Assembly: GCA_014799805.1 (NCBI GenBank)
Contig: JAAVHJ010000010.1
Location: 48,652 to 112,651, forward strand
Direction of reading: 5' to 3'
From: Ruminococcus sp.
GTDB taxonomy: Bacteria; Bacillota; Clostridia; Oscillospirales; Ruminococcaceae
DNA length: 64,000 nucleotides
Positions 14,976 to 23,467 of the stretch are shown here, piece after piece (position 1 is the first letter of the stretch; the number at the start of each line of letters is the position of its first letter). The notes under the pieces were generated by a model, which saw only the letters and a list, made by a program, of their open reading frames with translations, had not been told where the DNA came from and did not search any database. Made by a program: the position numbers and the translations under genes.

Positions 14976-17603
14976 TTAATTTTTAGGTTTTGCTGAAATA
15001 TTAAAAATAGAACTCATCACAGGCACTGCAAACGAAAATGCAACTGCCTGCCAAAGTAAATTTCCAGTTAAGACTGTTGTAGAAAAAATAGCCTGTGCCT
15101 GTGGTAACCAAATTGTCACTGCAAGCATGAATGCGGAAAATAACACAGCAAAAATTAATTTCCAGTTAGAAAAATAACGTACACTAAAAATTGTCCCATG
15201 TTCAGATTTGCACTCAAATACATGAATTAATTGTGAAACAACAAGCGTAAATAATGCACAAGTTCTTGCTTCTGTGAGCGTTCCGCCAAGTCTTAAAGCG
15301 GTACTAAATGACCCTAGTGTACAGAGTCCAATCATAACACCACGCCAGACAATTTTGCCTAATAAACCATTTGCAAAAAAACTTTCATCTGGTTTTCTAG
15401 GGGGACGTTTCATAATATTTTTTTCAGGCGGTTCTAATCCTAAAGCAATTGCTGGTAAACCGTCTGTTGCTAAATTCACAAGCAATAACTGCACAGGTAG
15501 CAATACAACAGGCATACCCATTAAAATGCCTAAAAACATAGTAATTACTTCGCCAATATTGCAAGATAATAAATATCTGACAAATTTTCTGATATTAGAA
15601 TAAATTGCCCTGCCTTGTTCTACGGCACTCACAAGTGTTGCTAAATTATCGTCCATTAGAATCACATCAGCGGCTTGCTTGGCAACATCAGTACCATTCA
15701 TGCCCATAGCAACACCAACGTCAGCTTCTTTAATCGCAGGTGCATCATTCACACCATCGCCTGTCATCGTGACAATATTTCCAGCACGTTGAAACGCTTT
15801 GACAAGTCTTAATTTATGAGAGGGATTCACTCTGGCAAATACAGAAATTTTAGACAATCTTCTGTCAAGCTGTGTATCTGTCATTAAGTCTAATTCATCA
15901 CCTGTGATAACTTCACCACCACGAAGCAAACCTGCTTTTTTGGCAATTGCCGCCGCAGTTTTCTTATGGTCACCAGTAATCATGACAGTTTTAACAGAGG
16001 CATTCGCACAAGTTCTGATTGCTTGTTTTGCTTCAGGTCTTGGCGGGTCCAGCATACCAGTTAAGCCAAGAAATACCATACCGTTTATTGCTTGATTAAA
16101 ACTTTCACAGCGTTTTTCAGCAAACGCTAATACACGCAAAGCCTGTTCAGATAAGCTCTCTGCTTTTTCTGAAATCTGCTTACTCATCACAGGTGTTAAA
16201 GCAACATCACCTGTTTTCGTTCTCACAAAATCACAGCGTTTTAAAATTACATCAATTGCACCTTTAGTATAAACAATACTCTGCCCGCCTTTTTTCACAA
16301 GAACACTCATAGACCTAGTATCACTATCAAAAGGTTCTTCGGAAATTCTGGTATAATCAGACAGCATTTTAGCAGAAATTCCGCCTTTTGCTGACATGGC
16401 AAGCAAAGCAATTTCTGTTGGGTCGCCGACTGCTGACCAACTAGCATTATTAGATAATTCCCCTCTGTTACGGCTGGAAATATCACCAGATAATTCTGCA
16501 TTATTGCATAAAACAGCACATTTTAATAAACTTTCTAAAGCAGGATTGCTTTTAGGATTCACATGCATATTATGTTCTAAAATTGCACCGTCCATTTTTA
16601 AAGCATTGCCTGTAATATCAAATTCCTGTTCTAACAGATTAATTTTAGTCACTGTCATGCGATTTTCTGTAATCGTTCCTGTTTTATCAGAACAAATCAC
16701 AGATGTACAACCCAAAGTTTCCACACTATGCAAACGATTGACAAGGGCTTTTTGTTTCATCATACGATTGACAGCAAGTGCTAATGCAATAGTAACAGTC
16801 GCAGGCAAACCTTCAGGAATCGCAGCAATTGCAATAGAAATTCCTGTCATAAGCATATCAAAAATAGGTTCTCCTCTGAGAACACCTGCACCAAATACCG
16901 CCATACAAACGCCAATACAAATAAATGCAAGTGTTTTTCCTAATTCTCCTAGACGTTTTTGCAAAGGCGTTTCTGTACGTGTAATCGAAGACAACATGCC
17001 AGAAATCTGACCCATTTGCGTATTTTTGCCAGTAGAAATTACTTGTGCAGTGCCACTGCCTCTTGTAACAGCCGTGCCACTATAAATCATATAAGGCTTA
17101 TGTAAACCTGTTAAATCATCTTTGCGTGTGCCAGCATATTTTGCAATTGGTTCTGCTTCTCCTGTTAAAACAGATTCATTTGCATAAAGCCGATTCGCTG
17201 TTAATAGCAAACAATCTGCGGGAATACAATCTCCTGCTTCAATAGAAATCACATCTTCTGGCACAAGTTCTTCTGCTGGCAATTCCTGTAATTTATCATC
17301 ACGCCAGACTTTGGCTGTTGGAGCTGTCATATGCCGTAATGCTTCTAATGTTTTTTCTGTTCGGTATTCCTGAATAAAGCCTAAAATTGCATTTAATAAT
17401 ACAATCACAACAATTGTAACAGCATCTGTCCATTCGCCTAATAAAGCAGAAATTCCCGTTGCGACTAATAAAATTAATACCATAGCATCTTTAAACTGAC
17501 TGAAAAAAATTTTAATTCCACTGGTTGGCTTTACTTGTACTAATGTATTAGAACCATGTTTTTTTTTGCGTTCATTCGCCTGTGACGAAGTAAGACCTTT
17601 CAT
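14976..17603 (-). CDS. Calcium-type cation-transporting P-type ATPase
   Basis: 875 residues, a full-length P-type IIA/IIB (SERCA/PMCA-like) pump that exports divalent cations, probably Ca2+, across the plasma membrane. N-terminal cation ATPase domain (LTSSQANERKKKHG), membrane helices M1-M2, actuator domain with TGEAEPI, M4 with AIPEGLPATVTIALA (the PEGL calcium-site motif), phosphorylation site SDKTGTITENRM, and hinge TGDGVNDAPAIKEADVGVAMG; C-terminal domain with helices M5-M10. All catalytic motifs are intact. It stands alone between two terminators; I see no convincing promoter immediately upstream. Confidence 0.93.
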   Translation of the reverse strand: MKGLTSSQANERKKKHGSNTLVQVKPTSGIKIFFSQFKDAMVLILLVATGISALLGEWTDAVTIVVIVLLNAILGFIQEYRTEKTLEALRHMTAPTAKVWRDDKLQELPAEELVPEDVISIEAGDCIPADCLLLTANRLYANESVLTGEAEPIAKYAGTRKDDLTGLHKPYMIYSGTAVTRGSGTAQVISTGKNTQMGQISGMLSSITRTETPLQKRLGELGKTLAFICIGVCMAVFGAGVLRGEPIFDMLMTGISIAIAAIPEGLPATVTIALALAVNRMMKQKALVNRLHSVETLGCTSVICSDKTGTITENRMTVTKINLLEQEFDITGNALKMDGAILEHNMHVNPKSNPALESLLKCAVLCNNAELSGDISSRNRGELSNNASWSAVGDPTEIALLAMSAKGGISAKMLSDYTRISEEPFDSDTRSMSVLVKKGGQSIVYTKGAIDVILKRCDFVRTKTGDVALTPVMSKQISEKAESLSEQALRVLAFAEKRCESFNQAINGMVFLGLTGMLDPPRPEAKQAIRTCANASVKTVMITGDHKKTAAAIAKKAGLLRGGEVITGDELDLMTDTQLDRRLSKISVFARVNPSHKLRLVKAFQRAGNIVTMTGDGVNDAPAIKEADVGVAMGMNGTDVAKQAADVILMDDNLATLVSAVEQGRAIYSNIRKFVRYLLSCNIGEVITMFLGILMGMPVVLLPVQLLLVNLATDGLPAIALGLEPPEKNIMKRPPRKPDESFFANGLLGKIVWRGVMIGLCTLGSFSTALRLGGTLTEARTCALFTLVVSQLIHVFECKSEHGTIFSVRYFSNWKLIFAVLFSAFMLAVTIWLPQAQAIFSTTVLTGNLLWQAVAFSFAVPVMSSIFNISAKPKN

Positions 17604-17683
17604 AATGCACCCTCTCTCAAATAATTTGACTATTGCATACTATGTACAAGTCTTACAAAATATGAGTATTTTCAAATAAAAAA

Positions 17684-17710
17684 ACCGTTTCGGAAATATC
17701 CGAAACGGCT
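17684..17710 (-). terminator. Terminator of rpsF-ssb-rpsR
   Basis: ACCGTTTCGGA (17684-17694) pairs with TCCGAAACGG (17699-17708); on the minus strand it is followed by seven or more T residues. Confidence 0.85.
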
Positions 17711-17724
17711 TGTTATGATTTTTA

Positions 17725-17967
17725 TTAGTCGCTTACATAAGGCAACAAAGCAATATGTCTTGCTCTCTTGATAGCAACTGTCAATTCACGCTGATGATAG
17801 GCACATGTACCAGTTACACGGCGAGGCAGAATTTTAGAGCGTTCTGTCATGCATTTTTTCAGCTTGTTAATATCTTTGTAGTCAATTTTTTCTACACGGT
17901 CAACGCAGAACATGCAGACCTTTTTGCGAGGACGCTTAGATGGTCTTGAATTTCTCTCACGTTCCAT
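17725..17967 (-). CDS. rpsR: 30S ribosomal protein S18
   Basis: 80 residues, S18 of the small ribosomal subunit, which pairs with S6 on the platform. The core [52 protein letters not shown] is highly conserved. It has the zinc-binding form: CMFC near residues 18-21, a Cys at about 39 and CAYH near 55, so probably a C+ type S18. Last gene of the canonical rpsF-ssb-rpsR operon and followed by a strong terminator. Confidence 0.97.
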   Translation of the reverse strand: MERERNSRPSKRPRKKVCMFCVDRVEKIDYKDINKLKKCMTERSKILPRRVTGTCAYHQRELTVAIKRARHIALLPYVSD

Positions 17968-18002
17968 TACTTATTACAACTCCTTTACAAAAAATTTAAG
18001 GA

Positions 18003-18608
18003 TTAAAACGGCACTTGTCCGTCACTAATAATTGCTTCAAAATCGCTGATGTCAATATCCCCTAATTCAACATCTTTTGGCGAATTATCAAACTGCTGTG
18101 GTGCAGAATCCTGTTGTGGCATAGGATTCTGTGGTGCAGGCTGTTGATAATAATTACTATTGTTCTGATAACCATAATTACCATTATAGCCATTATTATT
18201 ATTATAGCTATTATTTTGATAGCCATTGTTGTTATGATAGCCGTAGTTATTATTATAACCATTGCTATAAGATTGACTATTATTTCTAGTCGGGTCTGAG
18301 AGCAAGAAATTTACTTTATCAGCAATAATAGTATCTTGATAATGCTGTACACCATTTTGGTCAGTATAATTATTATTTTGAATTTTCGCTTCAATCAAAG
18401 CAGGCTTACCCTTTACAAAATACTGATTGACAAACTCAGCAGTTTTTCCGAAACAAGTAATTCTGAAAAAATCAGATTGTCTCTGTTCACCCTGTCTTAC
18501 AAAATCACGGTCTACTGCAATTCGGAAACGACAAACTGGCATACCTGTTTGTGCCATGCTGAATTCTGGGTCAGCAACCAATCTCCCCATAAGAATTACT
18601 TTATTCAT
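18003..18608 (-). CDS. ssb: Single-stranded DNA-binding protein with Asn/Tyr/Gly-rich linker
   Basis: 201 residues. The N-terminal OB fold (about 1-105: MNKVILMGRLVADPEFSMAQTG, FFRITCFGKTAEFVNQYFVKGKPALIEAKI) binds ssDNA as a tetramer. The linker (about 110-175) is low-complexity and dominated by Asn, Tyr and Gly with repeated NNGYxNN units, followed by a Gln/Pro-rich part. The C-terminal tip DISDFEAIISDGQVPF ends with the acidic/hydrophobic tail that recruits partner proteins (family end is DDDIPF; here DGQVPF). Located between rpsF and rpsR as in most Firmicutes. Confidence 0.96.
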   Translation of the reverse strand: MNKVILMGRLVADPEFSMAQTGMPVCRFRIAVDRDFVRQGEQRQSDFFRITCFGKTAEFVNQYFVKGKPALIEAKIQNNNYTDQNGVQHYQDTIIADKVNFLLSDPTRNNSQSYSNGYNNNYGYHNNNGYQNNSYNNNNGYNGNYGYQNNSNYYQQPAPQNPMPQQDSAPQQFDNSPKDVELGDIDISDFEAIISDGQVPF

Positions 18609-18638
18609 AAAAAGTACCCCCTGAATAAATTCGTTTCT

Positions 18639-18944
18639 TTACTTTGTAGTCACTAAAGCTCTCAGAACATTATCATTGATATTCAATCTACGGTTGAGTT
18701 CTGCTGGAAAATCTGGTGCAGATGTAAATGAATAAACCACATAATAACCTTCTGTGCTAACATCTGTGCCTTTCTTAATTGGATAAGCCAATTTACGCTT
18801 GCCCCATTCGCTGACTTCTTCTGTCAAAGTACCATGACGTTCAATCAAAGCCTTTACTTTTTCAACAGTAGCTCTCATGGTTTCTTCATCTTTTTTCAGA
18901 CTGAAAACAACCATTGCTTCATAATTTTCATTCAGTTTTGCCAT
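18639..18944 (-). CDS. rpsF: 30S ribosomal protein S6
   Basis: 101 residues from the ATG preceded by AAGGAGGTG; the longer frame has no ribosome site. Typical S6: NYEAMVVFSLKKDEETMRATVEKVKALIERHG, then EWGKRKLAYPIKKGTDVSTEGYYVVYSF and FPAELNRRLNINDNVLRALVTTK. S6 forms a heterodimer with S18 on the platform of the 30S subunit. First gene of rpsF-ssb-rpsR; promoter and a short structured leader upstream. Confidence 0.97.
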   Translation of the reverse strand: MAKLNENYEAMVVFSLKKDEETMRATVEKVKALIERHGTLTEEVSEWGKRKLAYPIKKGTDVSTEGYYVVYSFTSAPDFPAELNRRLNINDNVLRALVTTK

Positions 18945-19020
18945 TTTTAAGCACCTCCTTCTGGATTTCGCCTGATAAACAGGCAAGGATTGGAACTGCA
19001 TTTCTTAAGCAGTCCAGTAT
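18945..19020 (-). promoter_or_regulatory. Structured rpsF leader, possible S6:S18 binding site
   Basis: Two hairpins in the short leader: TGGAACTGC / GCAGTCCA (18991-19016, one bulged base) starting near the expected transcription start, and GCCTG / CAGGC (18970-18984). A leader bound by the S6:S18 dimer is known for this operon in many bacteria, but I cannot confirm its conserved bases here. Confidence 0.35.
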
Positions 19021-19049
19021 ATTATAGCATAAAATCCAAAGCTTGTCAA
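19021..19049 (-). promoter_or_regulatory. Sigma-A promoter of rpsF-ssb-rpsR
   Basis: Minus strand consensus TTGACA (19044-19049), 17 bases, TATAAT (19021-19026) preceded by ATGC. Confidence 0.8.
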
Positions 19050-19077
19050 GCATTTTTTGAAAAATTTTTTAATTCAC

Positions 19078-20199
19078 TTAACGACACATTGTAAGTAATC
19101 TGGCTGAATTTTCTTCATCACCATGCCGAAATAAAAACTGTGCAACTTGTTTGAAATTCGTTTGAATATAATTTTTAAAAACAGATTCTTCTTGTTCTTC
19201 TGCCATTAAAATCGCAATTGGAATTTTATATTCTGGTTTTTGCATTTGCTGAAAAAATATTGTTCTGGAAAAATTATTTTTTTCATGCCAAAAGCGAAAT
19301 AATAATTTTTCTTCCTGTGTGATTCCATGTTCACGACAAATTTCAATTCTGACATGTTTATGATGTTTCACAAGATGTAATATCTTTGCATGTTCTAATA
19401 AGCTGGAATTGATACACTGTGTTGTATCATGCATTTTAATTTCATGCAAATTTTTACAACAGGCAAATGCATCTTCACCGATTTTACGCACACTTGCTGG
19501 AATGTAAATTTTTTCTAAACTCCCACAGCCCATAAAAGCACGTTTCCGAATTTTTTTTAATCTTTTGGGAAGAACTATTTTTTTGAGAGATGCACAATTG
19601 AAAAATGCTTCTTCACTGATTTCAGTCAATTCCTTTGGCAATTTTACTGCATGTAAGCTCCAACAATTATAAAATGTCCATTTTTTAATTATAGTAATAT
19701 TACTGGATAATCTTGCTGTCCCTAAATTCCAACATTCAGCAAATGCTCGGCTTCCAATATTGGTAACAGTTTCTGGCAATTTAACAGATTTTAATTGACT
19801 GCAATGTTCAAAAGCACTATTTCCTATTTTTTCCAGTAGAGACGGAAAAGCAACACGTGATAAATTTGTACAACGATAGAAACTTCTATCACCAATTGAT
19901 GTAATATTTTCTGAAAATTCAACCAATCCAAGACTGAAACACCCTGCAAATGCATCTGTTTTGATTTCAGAAATTTGCTCTGGCAAAGTGATTTCTTGTA
20001 ATCGAATGCAATTCATAAATACACCGTTTCCTAAATGTGCCACGAATGCAGGCAGGAAAATATTTTCCATTTCTCTGCAATTATAAAAAGCATGATGTTC
20101 AATCTGCTGAACCGTTTCAGGCAAGCTGAATGAAATAATATCACGATTTTGATAAAATTCCCATGCAGAAACTTTGTCAATTTGTTTTAAATATATCAC
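19078..20199 (-). CDS. BspA-like leucine-rich repeat protein, cytoplasmic form
   Basis: 373 residues beginning with GTG behind GAAAGGAG. No signal peptide is present, unlike the LRR-dockerin protein nearby. About ten BspA/TpLRR repeats of 23 residues span residues 20-250 (pattern such as LRLPETVTNIGSRAFAECWNLG and KKIVLPKRLKKIRKRAFMGC). The C-terminal 120 residues (REHGITQEEKLLFRFWHEKNNF and following) are helical and not repeat-like; unknown. Related intracellular LRR proteins are common in Ruminococcus and have no assigned function. It stands alone between rpsF and tmcAL on the same strand. Confidence 0.75.
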   Translation of the reverse strand: MIYLKQIDKVSAWEFYQNRDIISFSLPETVQQIEHHAFYNCREMENIFLPAFVAHLGNGVFMNCIRLQEITLPEQISEIKTDAFAGCFSLGLVEFSENITSIGDRSFYRCTNLSRVAFPSLLEKIGNSAFEHCSQLKSVKLPETVTNIGSRAFAECWNLGTARLSSNITIIKKWTFYNCWSLHAVKLPKELTEISEEAFFNCASLKKIVLPKRLKKIRKRAFMGCGSLEKIYIPASVRKIGEDAFACCKNLHEIKMHDTTQCINSSLLEHAKILHLVKHHKHVRIEICREHGITQEEKLLFRFWHEKNNFSRTIFFQQMQKPEYKIPIAILMAEEQEESVFKNYIQTNFKQVAQFLFRHGDEENSARLLTMCR

Positions 20200-20253
20200 A
20201 AAATTTTCACTCCTTTCTAACTAATTTTAAATTATTCTAAATAAAATAAATTA

Positions 20254-21447
20254 TTAATTTTTTATAATTTTTGCTCTGAATTCCTGTTCAGCAGAAATGA
20301 TATTTTTCTGTGCAAGTCCATAGACTTGAGAAGCATTTATTTCTATCTGAGCGAATTTTTTTGCTTCTTGATTAAGATTAGATAATTTTTTCAGAGATGT
20401 TCCCAAAGGAATATTACTTGTTTTTTTCAAAATTGCTAATAATTCACTGCCCTTTTGATTCAATGCTAAAATTCTTGCATAAGGCTGTTCTAAAAATAAA
20501 TCCTGTTTCTGAATGCCTAGAATAGCACACATGATAATTCTTCTGATTCTTGCCATGGTAAAGCATTTTGTTTTAATATTCTCCAGAAATTCAGGCAAGC
20601 TATTTGCATTTTTGGCATGTAGAAAACGCTTTGCAAGTGCAGGTGTCATATCTGGTAAATTTAATAATTCTGATTCTGAAATCATACGCATTTTATATAA
20701 TATCACGGATTCTAAATTTTTTATCTCTGCAACATGATTTTCTTGTATTTTTTTTATAATTAATTCTGCTGTTTCTGTTGGAATAAAACCAAAATAATTT
20801 TGCTTTGTTTCTAAAATTGCCTTTCTGATAAAACTGGCACTCGCAAATTTTGCACTGGTTTCTGAACTATCATGCAGGACATCCTGTCTAGGAATTGTAA
20901 ATAATTCTAAATCTAAATTTAATTTTTTCATCGCTTTGATATATTCAATCGCTAATAAATTATTTGCATCTTGTAATAAATTTGCCTGTTCTTCGCCATA
21001 ATAAATTTGACATAATTTCCAGATAGCCCACGGATAAGAATGCCCAGATTTTATTATTTTTTTTATTTCTTGTTGATAATTTGCTAAAATAAAATCTATA
21101 TTTTCAGCTAATTGCATTAGTAAATTACTATTACTAGTAGAACTCCCAAACGATAATAAATTTATTATATTTAATTGCTTGATTAAATTAACAGCTCCTG
21201 TTGCATAACATTCCGCTGATGCACAAGAATAAATCACAGGTAATTCTAATACTAAATCAGCTCCTGCATGTAAGGCAAGTTTTGCCCTGTCGAATTTATT
21301 TAATAAAGCTACATCGCCACGTTGTACAAAATTATCACTCAAAATTGCTATTACATGTGTAACACCTTGTTTTTTTGTTTCTTGTATATGATAGACATGC
21401 CCATTATGTAACGGATTATATTCACAGATAATTGCACCAATTTTCAT
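20254..21447 (-). CDS. tmcAL: tRNA(Met) cytidine acetate ligase
   Basis: 397 residues. TmcAL (formerly YlbM) uses acetate and ATP to make N4-acetylcytidine at the wobble position of elongator tRNA-Met. The N-terminal HIGH-type nucleotidyltransferase signature IICEYNPLHNGHVYHI is followed by LSDNFVQRGDVALLNKFDRAKLAL and LVLELPVIYSCASAECYATGAV, all characteristic of the family. The C-terminal helical region (SVILYKMRMISESELLNLPDM and following) contributes to tRNA binding. Divergent from acetate kinase, which is notable because acetate is the TmcAL substrate and the AckA product. Confidence 0.92.
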   Translation of the reverse strand: MKIGAIICEYNPLHNGHVYHIQETKKQGVTHVIAILSDNFVQRGDVALLNKFDRAKLALHAGADLVLELPVIYSCASAECYATGAVNLIKQLNIINLLSFGSSTSNSNLLMQLAENIDFILANYQQEIKKIIKSGHSYPWAIWKLCQIYYGEEQANLLQDANNLLAIEYIKAMKKLNLDLELFTIPRQDVLHDSSETSAKFASASFIRKAILETKQNYFGFIPTETAELIIKKIQENHVAEIKNLESVILYKMRMISESELLNLPDMTPALAKRFLHAKNANSLPEFLENIKTKCFTMARIRRIIMCAILGIQKQDLFLEQPYARILALNQKGSELLAILKKTSNIPLGTSLKKLSNLNQEAKKFAQIEINASQVYGLAQKNIISAEQEFRAKIIKN

Positions 21448-21491
21448 AAATACCCTCCGATTTAAAAATATTTAAAAATATTTAAAAATTA

Positions 21492-21520
21492 AATATAAAT
21501 ATTTCATAAAAAATTAGCAA
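21492..21520 (-). promoter_or_regulatory. Possible promoter of tmcAL
   Basis: Minus strand TTGCTA (21515-21520), 17 bases, TATATT (21492-21497). Between it and the start lie three tandem ATATTTAAAA-like units. Confidence 0.4.
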
Positions 21521-21537
21521 ATTTTTTGAAAAAACAC

Positions 21538-21565
21538 TTGCTTTTTTCTGAAAAAAGTATATAAT
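21538..21565 (+). promoter_or_regulatory. Promoter of ackA
   Basis: TTGCTT (21538-21543), 16 bases, TATAAT (21560-21565), about 70 bases upstream of the start. Confidence 0.55.
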
Positions 21566-21633
21566 TAGAAATAGAGTGCTTTTGAAAAAGCATACTGATA
21601 AAAATTATTTATATTTGAAAGGAAAGAAATTTT

Positions 21634-22833
21634 ATGCTGATTTTAGTAGTCAACGCAGGCAGTTCCTCTCTGAAATATCAACTGCTGAACATGGACGATG
21701 AAAGTGTTTTAGCCAAAGGCAATTGTGACCGTATCGGAATTGACGGACATATTGCACACAAAACTTCTGACGGCAGAGAATATGTCGCAGATTGTGATTT
21801 TCCAACACATACAGAAGCGTTCATGAAACTTGTAGAAGTTCTCACAACAGGAGATGCTTCTGTTATCAAAGACATGAGCGAAATTTCCGCTGTTGGACAT
21901 AGAGTTGTTCACGGTGCAGAAATTTTCTCTGAAACAACTCTTGTAACAGATGATGTGATTAATAAAATCGAAGAATTAAAAGACCTTGCTCCAGTGCATA
22001 ATCCAGCACATGCATTGGCACTCCGTGCATGTAAAAAAGTTATGCCAGAATCTGTTCCACAAGCAGTTGTATTTGATACGGCATTTCACCAGACAATTCC
22101 TGAAAAAGCTTTCATGTATGGCTTGCCTTATGAAGATTATCAGGTTTTACATGTCAGAAAATATGGATTCCATGGAACATCTCATAGATTTGTATCTATG
22201 GCACTTGCCGAAGCAATGGGCAAAGATGTAAAAGATTTGAAAATTGTTTCCTGTCATTTGGGAAATGGTTCTTCTATTACAGCAATTGACGGCGGAAAAT
22301 CTGTTGATACGACTATGGGCTTTACCCCTCTGGACGGCGTTCTGATGGGAACAAGAACAGGTGCATTAGACCCGTCTGCGGTTACATTTGTAATGGAAAA
22401 ACATGGCTTTACACCTGCTGAAATGTCTGATTACATGAATAAAAAATCTGGTTTCTTAGGCGTATCTGGTATTAGCTCTGATAACCGTGATGTCAGTGCA
22501 GAAGCTGAAAAAGGCAATCAAAAAGCAAAATTGACAAAAGAGATGCTAGCTTATGAAATTAAAAAATATATTGGTTCCTTTGCAGCTGCTATGAATGGCT
22601 TAGATGCAGTGTTATTTACTGGTGGTATTGGTGAAAATGCACCTGATGTACGTGAGGCAGTTTGTTCAGATATGGACGTATTAGGAATTAAAATTGATAC
22701 AATTGCAAATGCTGGTGTGCATGGCAAATTATGTAAAATTTCACAATCTGATTCTAAAGTTGAAATTTGGGTTGTGCCTACTAATGAAGAATTGTTAATT
22801 GCAAGAGATACACTGGCATTGATTTCTAAATAA
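21634..22833 (+). CDS. ackA: Acetate kinase
   Basis: 399 residues, full length. AckA interconverts acetyl phosphate plus ADP and acetate plus ATP, the main energy-yielding step of acetate fermentation in anaerobes. Signatures: VNAGSSSLKYQL at the N-terminus, RVVHGAEIF, FDTAFHQTIPEKAFMYGLPYE, HGTSHRFVS, SCHLGNGSSITAIDGGKSVDTTMGFTPLDGVLMGTRTG, and FTGGIGENAPDVRE. Phosphotransacetylase is not in the window. Cytosolic; own promoter; ribosome site AAAGGAAAG. Confidence 0.97.
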   Translation: MLILVVNAGSSSLKYQLLNMDDESVLAKGNCDRIGIDGHIAHKTSDGREYVADCDFPTHTEAFMKLVEVLTTGDASVIKDMSEISAVGHRVVHGAEIFSETTLVTDDVINKIEELKDLAPVHNPAHALALRACKKVMPESVPQAVVFDTAFHQTIPEKAFMYGLPYEDYQVLHVRKYGFHGTSHRFVSMALAEAMGKDVKDLKIVSCHLGNGSSITAIDGGKSVDTTMGFTPLDGVLMGTRTGALDPSAVTFVMEKHGFTPAEMSDYMNKKSGFLGVSGISSDNRDVSAEAEKGNQKAKLTKEMLAYEIKKYIGSFAAAMNGLDAVLFTGGIGENAPDVREAVCSDMDVLGIKIDTIANAGVHGKLCKISQSDSKVEIWVVPTNEELLIARDTLALISK

Positions 22834-22942
22834 TTATAGCATAATTATTTGAAAATTGCAAGTATTGCAAGTATAAAATTTGACAGGGCAGAAAATTAAT
22901 TCTGCCCTGTTATATTATTTTAGACAAGAAAGGTATTTTTTT

Positions 22943-23383
22943 ATGAAGAAACAAGTTGAAATTTTTACAGATGGTGCATGTAGTGGGAACCCTGGGGCTG
23001 GTGGCTGGGGTGCTGTGCTAAGATATGAAGAACATGAAAAAGAACTCTCTGGCGGTGAAGCTAATACTACCAATAATCGCATGGAGCTGACAGCTGTAAT
23101 TCAAGCTTTAAAGGCTTTGAAAATTCCTTGTGCTGTAAAATTAACAACAGATAGCAAATATATTGTAGATAGTGTAACGAAAAAATGGGTTTACAGTTGG
23201 AAAAAAAGAAATTGGATAAAATCTGACGGCAAACAGGCTTTAAATATTGATTTATGGGAGCAGTTATTGCCTTTATTAGCAAAACATGAAGTAAGTTTTA
23301 TCTGGGTAAAAGGGCATGCTGGACACCCTGAAAATGAACGCTGTGACAAGCTTGCTGTTGCAGAAAGTTTGAAATATAAATAA
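22943..23383 (+). CDS. rnhA: Ribonuclease HI
   Basis: 146 residues from the ATG that follows AAGAAAGG; an upstream in-frame start has no ribosome site. RNase HI degrades the RNA strand of RNA-DNA hybrids. Catalytic residues are visible: Asp in [17 protein letters not shown], Glu in [13 protein letters not shown], Asp in [12 protein letters not shown] and His/Asp in [17 protein letters not shown]. The handle region [19 protein letters not shown] is present, so it is the full E. coli-like form. Cytosolic; placed about 110 bases after ackA. Confidence 0.95.
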   Translation: MKKQVEIFTDGACSGNPGAGGWGAVLRYEEHEKELSGGEANTTNNRMELTAVIQALKALKIPCAVKLTTDSKYIVDSVTKKWVYSWKKRNWIKSDGKQALNIDLWEQLLPLLAKHEVSFIWVKGHAGHPENERCDKLAVAESLKYK

Positions 23384-23394
23384 AAACAAAATGC

Positions 23395-23423
23395 TTGACA
23401 TTGGATTTAAAAACAAGTATAAT
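23395..23423 (+). promoter_or_regulatory. Sigma-A promoter of the solute-binding lipoprotein gene
   Basis: TTGACA (23395-23400), 17 bases, TATAAT (23418-23423). Confidence 0.75.
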
Positions 23424-23467
23424 AAAATTAGTCGAATTTTAAGAAAATAAGAAAAGAGGTAATGATT

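Noticed and set aside
18062..18299. Two ORFs of Ile/Thr repeats in other frames of ssb
   Set aside because: They are shadows of the Asn/Tyr-rich linker codons and lack ribosome sites.
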